DNA of 33,187 nucleotides from the NCBI GenBank assembly GCA_009922595.1, contig RFVC01000001.1:127947-161133 (forward strand). The letters run 5' to 3'. The first letter of the stretch is position 1. Each line of letters opens with the position of its first letter. The translations under genes and the position numbers were made by a program. The notes beneath the pieces are model-generated. The model worked only from the letters and a program-made list of their open reading frames with translations, searched no databases and was not told where the DNA came from. This DNA comes from Gammaproteobacteria bacterium (GTDB lineage: Bacteria; Pseudomonadota; Gammaproteobacteria; Pseudomonadales; Pseudohongiellaceae). This document shows positions 30,702 to 33,187 of this stretch, one piece after another.

Positions 30702-33023
30702 ATGTTCAGGATGTACAATGGCGCGAAAATAAAAAGGAAACCTTTGTTGATAAAACTACTCGCATCACGCATTTATAAGGATAACCTGGTGTTGTTGAGC
30801 GCCATATTATGTCTTTTGATGATGGCTCAATCATATGCGCAGGAGACAACAGGGCTTAATAGGAAAACAGTAGAGATCCCGCGCCTCGATGCTGACATCA
30901 CCATCAACGGTAGACTAGATGAAAGTGCCTGGTCCAGAGCAGCCCTTGTAGAGGACCTGCACCAGGTATTCCCTGAAGAGTTTGTCTCGCCTTCGCAGCC
31001 TACGCGGGTTCTTGTGTTTTATACCGAAACTGCCATCTATGTAGGGGCCACCATGGTGGAGTCGGATCCTGGGCAGATCACGGACAGGGTGCTACGGCAG
31101 GGACAGTCCCTGGACAGTGACGATGTATTCGCTGTCATCATTGATCCCTACCTGGACCGACGCAATGGCTACCGTTTTGAGGTCAATCCAAATGGAGTAC
31201 GCTGGGAGGGTTTGTTCCAGAACATCATCGAAGTGGAAGGCAACTGGGAGGGAATCTGGGAAGTGCGGTCGCAGCGTAATGAAGAAGGCTGGGTGGCCGA
31301 GATTCGTATTCCATTCCAGTCTCTGTCATTTAACCCGGACTCCTCCTCCTGGGGACTCAACTTCAACCGCATTCGTCGGGTGGATAACGAGAATATTGCG
31401 TGGGTGTCGTACAACCGAGAAGTGAATCCCAGCACATCCGGCACTGCCACCGGACTCGAGGGCCTGCGACAGGGCGTTGGACTTGATGTGGTTCCCTCCA
31501 TGACATTGCGCCGCAACCGTCAGTTTGGCCCTGGCGGCTTCACCGAAAATCATTATGAACCACAGCTGGATGTGTTCTACAAGATTACGCCACAGCTTAA
31601 TGCCTCGCTGACCATGAATACCGACTTTTCTGCCACTGAAGTGGATGATCGCCAGGTGAACCTGACTCGCTTTAACCTGTTTTTTCCGGAAAAGCGCGAC
31701 TTCTTTTTACGCGATGTGGATATCTTTGAGTTCGGCCAGATTGGTTCGGGCGGCTTCAATAATGTGTCGGGGACGGGATCGGCGGCTGCCTCCAACCCGG
31801 CCCGCCAAAGTGCTCGGCCTTTCTTCTCGCGCAAGATTGGACTTGGGCCTAACGGCCAGATTCTAGACCTAGTCGGCGGCGTCAAGCTCAGTGGAAGGGT
31901 CGGGGACTGGAACGTCGGCACCCTGATGATCAATCAGGGTGAGGAAAATTCACTGGGTCTGGATTCGCAGAATATTTTTGTTGGCAGAACCGTGCTCAAT
32001 GTCGGTTCACGCACGCAGGTAGGTGCTATTGTCACCGACGGCAATCCACAGGCCAACATTGACAACACACTGGTGGGCACCGATGTCCGTTACCGCAACA
32101 CCAGCTTCTACGGCAACACAGTGGAGGCCTCGGCTTTTTACCAGCAGACCGATACTGAAGGTCTGGCGAACTCAGACAACGCGTCCTACGGCGTGAACCT
32201 TTTCCTTCCTAATGCCCAGGGCTGGCAGGGGCTTTACCAGTACAAGCGCGTGGAAGAAAACTTTAACCCGGCGGTTGGCTTTGTGAACAATAGAGATGTT
32301 CAGGATCATCACTTGAATTTGGGTTACAGGCAGTTCTATGCACCGACCGCATTCTTCCGCTCCATTGCCTTGCTTGCCGAGGGTTACCGACAGGAAAATC
32401 TGGATGACGGGACACTGAACAACGAAAATCTGGGTATTCGCCTGACTTCCTTTACCAACACTAATGACTCCTACTGGACGCGTTACATTTATTATAAGGA
32501 AGTTCTGCGCCAGCCATTCACTATCTACCGTGCCCCTGACGGCTCGCGGACTATTACCATACCCGCTGGTGAGTACTCATGGGACGAGGGCTTTATCGGG
32601 ATGTCTTTCGGCGGACAGCGACGACTGTCTGGCAGCTTGATGATGTTTGCAGGAGAATACTATGACGGATCGCACTTTCAGAAAAACGGCAATATTACCT
32701 GGCGACCGAATCGCAATTTCTCGCTTGCCTTTACCTTTAACGAAAATGCCATAAAGCTGCCAGACGGAAACTTCACCGTGCGTCTCTACGGCATTAATTC
32801 TCAGTACGCTTTTTCGTCGACGCTGTCTTGGAGCAACCTAGTTCAGTATGACAATGTGTCTGAAAACCTTGGCCTAAATAGCCGACTTCACTGGATACCT
32901 CGAGCCGGTCAGCAGGCCTTCTTGGTGCTCAACTGGGGGCTCCAAGATCGAGACAAGGATAACTATTTTGATTCAACGGTGGCTGATTTATCACTCAAGT
33001 TGAATTATACCTACCGCTTTTAG
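30702..33023 (+). CDS. CBM9-like/DUF5916 outer-membrane protein
   Basis: The 773-residue product begins at the ATG at 30702. A TTG at 30747, with AAGGA about 8 bases ahead, would give a neater signal peptide and may be the true start. The signal ends near 'AQSYAQE'. A family 9 carbohydrate-binding-like domain follows (about 55-235: 'ITINGRLDESAWSRA', 'FEVNPNGVRWEGLF', 'GWVAEIRIPFQSL'). Then comes the DUF5916 region with 'NTDFSATEVDDRQVNLTRFNLFFPEKRDFF' (in parts), and many amphipathic strands ending 'LNYTYRF'. The last two-thirds is probably a large outer-membrane beta barrel. Function unknown; relatives sit near polymer- or peptide-degrading genes. Confidence 0.85.
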   Translation: MFRMYNGAKIKRKPLLIKLLASRIYKDNLVLLSAILCLLMMAQSYAQETTGLNRKTVEIPRLDADITINGRLDESAWSRAALVEDLHQVFPEEFVSPSQPTRVLVFYTETAIYVGATMVESDPGQITDRVLRQGQSLDSDDVFAVIIDPYLDRRNGYRFEVNPNGVRWEGLFQNIIEVEGNWEGIWEVRSQRNEEGWVAEIRIPFQSLSFNPDSSSWGLNFNRIRRVDNENIAWVSYNREVNPSTSGTATGLEGLRQGVGLDVVPSMTLRRNRQFGPGGFTENHYEPQLDVFYKITPQLNASLTMNTDFSATEVDDRQVNLTRFNLFFPEKRDFFLRDVDIFEFGQIGSGGFNNVSGTGSAAASNPARQSARPFFSRKIGLGPNGQILDLVGGVKLSGRVGDWNVGTLMINQGEENSLGLDSQNIFVGRTVLNVGSRTQVGAIVTDGNPQANIDNTLVGTDVRYRNTSFYGNTVEASAFYQQTDTEGLANSDNASYGVNLFLPNAQGWQGLYQYKRVEENFNPAVGFVNNRDVQDHHLNLGYRQFYAPTAFFRSIALLAEGYRQENLDDGTLNNENLGIRLTSFTNTNDSYWTRYIYYKEVLRQPFTIYRAPDGSRTITIPAGEYSWDEGFIGMSFGGQRRLSGSLMMFAGEYYDGSHFQKNGNITWRPNRNFSLAFTFNENAIKLPDGNFTVRLYGINSQYAFSSTLSWSNLVQYDNVSENLGLNSRLHWIPRAGQQAFLVLNWGLQDRDKDNYFDSTVADLSLKLNYTYRF

Positions 33024-33050
33024 AGTTTAGAGGCTACAGGCTAGAAGCTG
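33023..33050. repeat. Degenerate heptad repeat, 4 units
   Basis: GAGTTTA, GAGGCTA, CAGGCTA and GAAGCTG with a 7-base period, directly after the DUF5916 stop codon and overlapping the stop of the convergent minus-strand gene (33041-33043). Confidence 0.5.
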
Positions 33051-33187
33051 TGAAGGAGATTGAACTGTATCTGTCCGCTGCCGAAGTTTCGGTTTTCCTG
33101 CCACATGTACCCAAGCTGTAATCGCAGAGAATCGCTTACGCTGTAGCCTAGAGCGGCGTAGGCTCGATTGCGATCAAAATAATCCAC
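33041..33187 (-). CDS. C-terminal end of a DUF2490-like outer-membrane protein (partial)
   Basis: The minus strand is open from the window edge to a TAG at 33043-33041, giving 48 residues. It reads 'DYFDRNRAYAALGYSVSDSL', then 'LQLGYMWQENRN' and ends 'QFNLLHSF'. The short amphipathic strands, the 'NRAY..LGY' phrase and a terminal Phe are what the last strands of DUF2490-type beta barrels look like. The bulk of the gene lies beyond the window. It converges with the DUF5916 gene at an 18-base gap filled by a heptad repeat. Confidence 0.6.
   Translation of the reverse strand: MDYFDRNRAYAALGYSVSDSLRLQLGYMWQENRNFGSGQIQFNLLHSF

Overview
The window looks like a chromosomal segment of a marine-type gammaproteobacterium. 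The evidence is a FabY-type ketoacyl synthase of the Pseudomonas kind, a GreB and HPF set, a DUF6152 secreted pair, SMP-30, CBM9/DUF5916 and DUF3570/DUF4266 proteins, and a moderate GC content. The exact clade cannot be fixed from the sequence. I see no rRNA, tRNA, CRISPR array, integrase or insertion sequence.

Layout. 1-3000: the end of an amidohydrolase, a LigB-type extradiol dioxygenase, a small secreted protein and an MFS transporter, closed by a bidirectional terminator; this reads as an aromatic or carboxylate catabolic module. 3056-4233 (minus): a two-gene secreted pair (DUF6152 plus a partner), next to a decayed gene fragment. 4541-7152: fabY (minus) diverging from a VanY/M15 carboxypeptidase. 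7498-10889: ribosome hibernation factor hpf, then a minus-strand run dinB-greB-glxA-like regulator, and an FmdB zinc ribbon. 10894-14826: a minus-strand CxxCH protein diverging from an overlapping operon TlpA thioredoxin - DUF4266 lipoprotein - DUF3570 beta barrel - ApbE flavin transferase. A shared 290-base region carries several inverted repeats. This operon is the best candidate for a poorly described system. 14831-16239 (minus): an SMP-30 propeller and an NTF2-like protein.

16425-21696 is a tight plus-strand operon: a FAD oxidoreductase, a 71-residue protein, and a LivH, LivM-LivG fusion, LivF importer. The matching periplasmic binding protein lies at 24955 behind its own promoter. Between them sit a compact transcription unit (promoter, Shine-Dalgarno of near-maximal 16S complementarity, 26-codon ORF, strong terminator) and a persulfide-dioxygenase-like MBL/SulP pair. 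26231-29194 holds an SDR diverging from a carboxymuconolactone-decarboxylase-like protein, a beta-hydroxyacid dehydrogenase and a lactonase-like MBL protein, plausibly one catabolic pathway. 29328-33187: UmuC without UmuD, a large CBM9/DUF5916 outer-membrane protein, and the truncated end of a DUF2490-like protein.

A recurring feature is a degenerate 7-base repeat (roughly CAAGCTA or its complement) in at least five intergenic spots, mostly at gene ends. The features above do not explain it.
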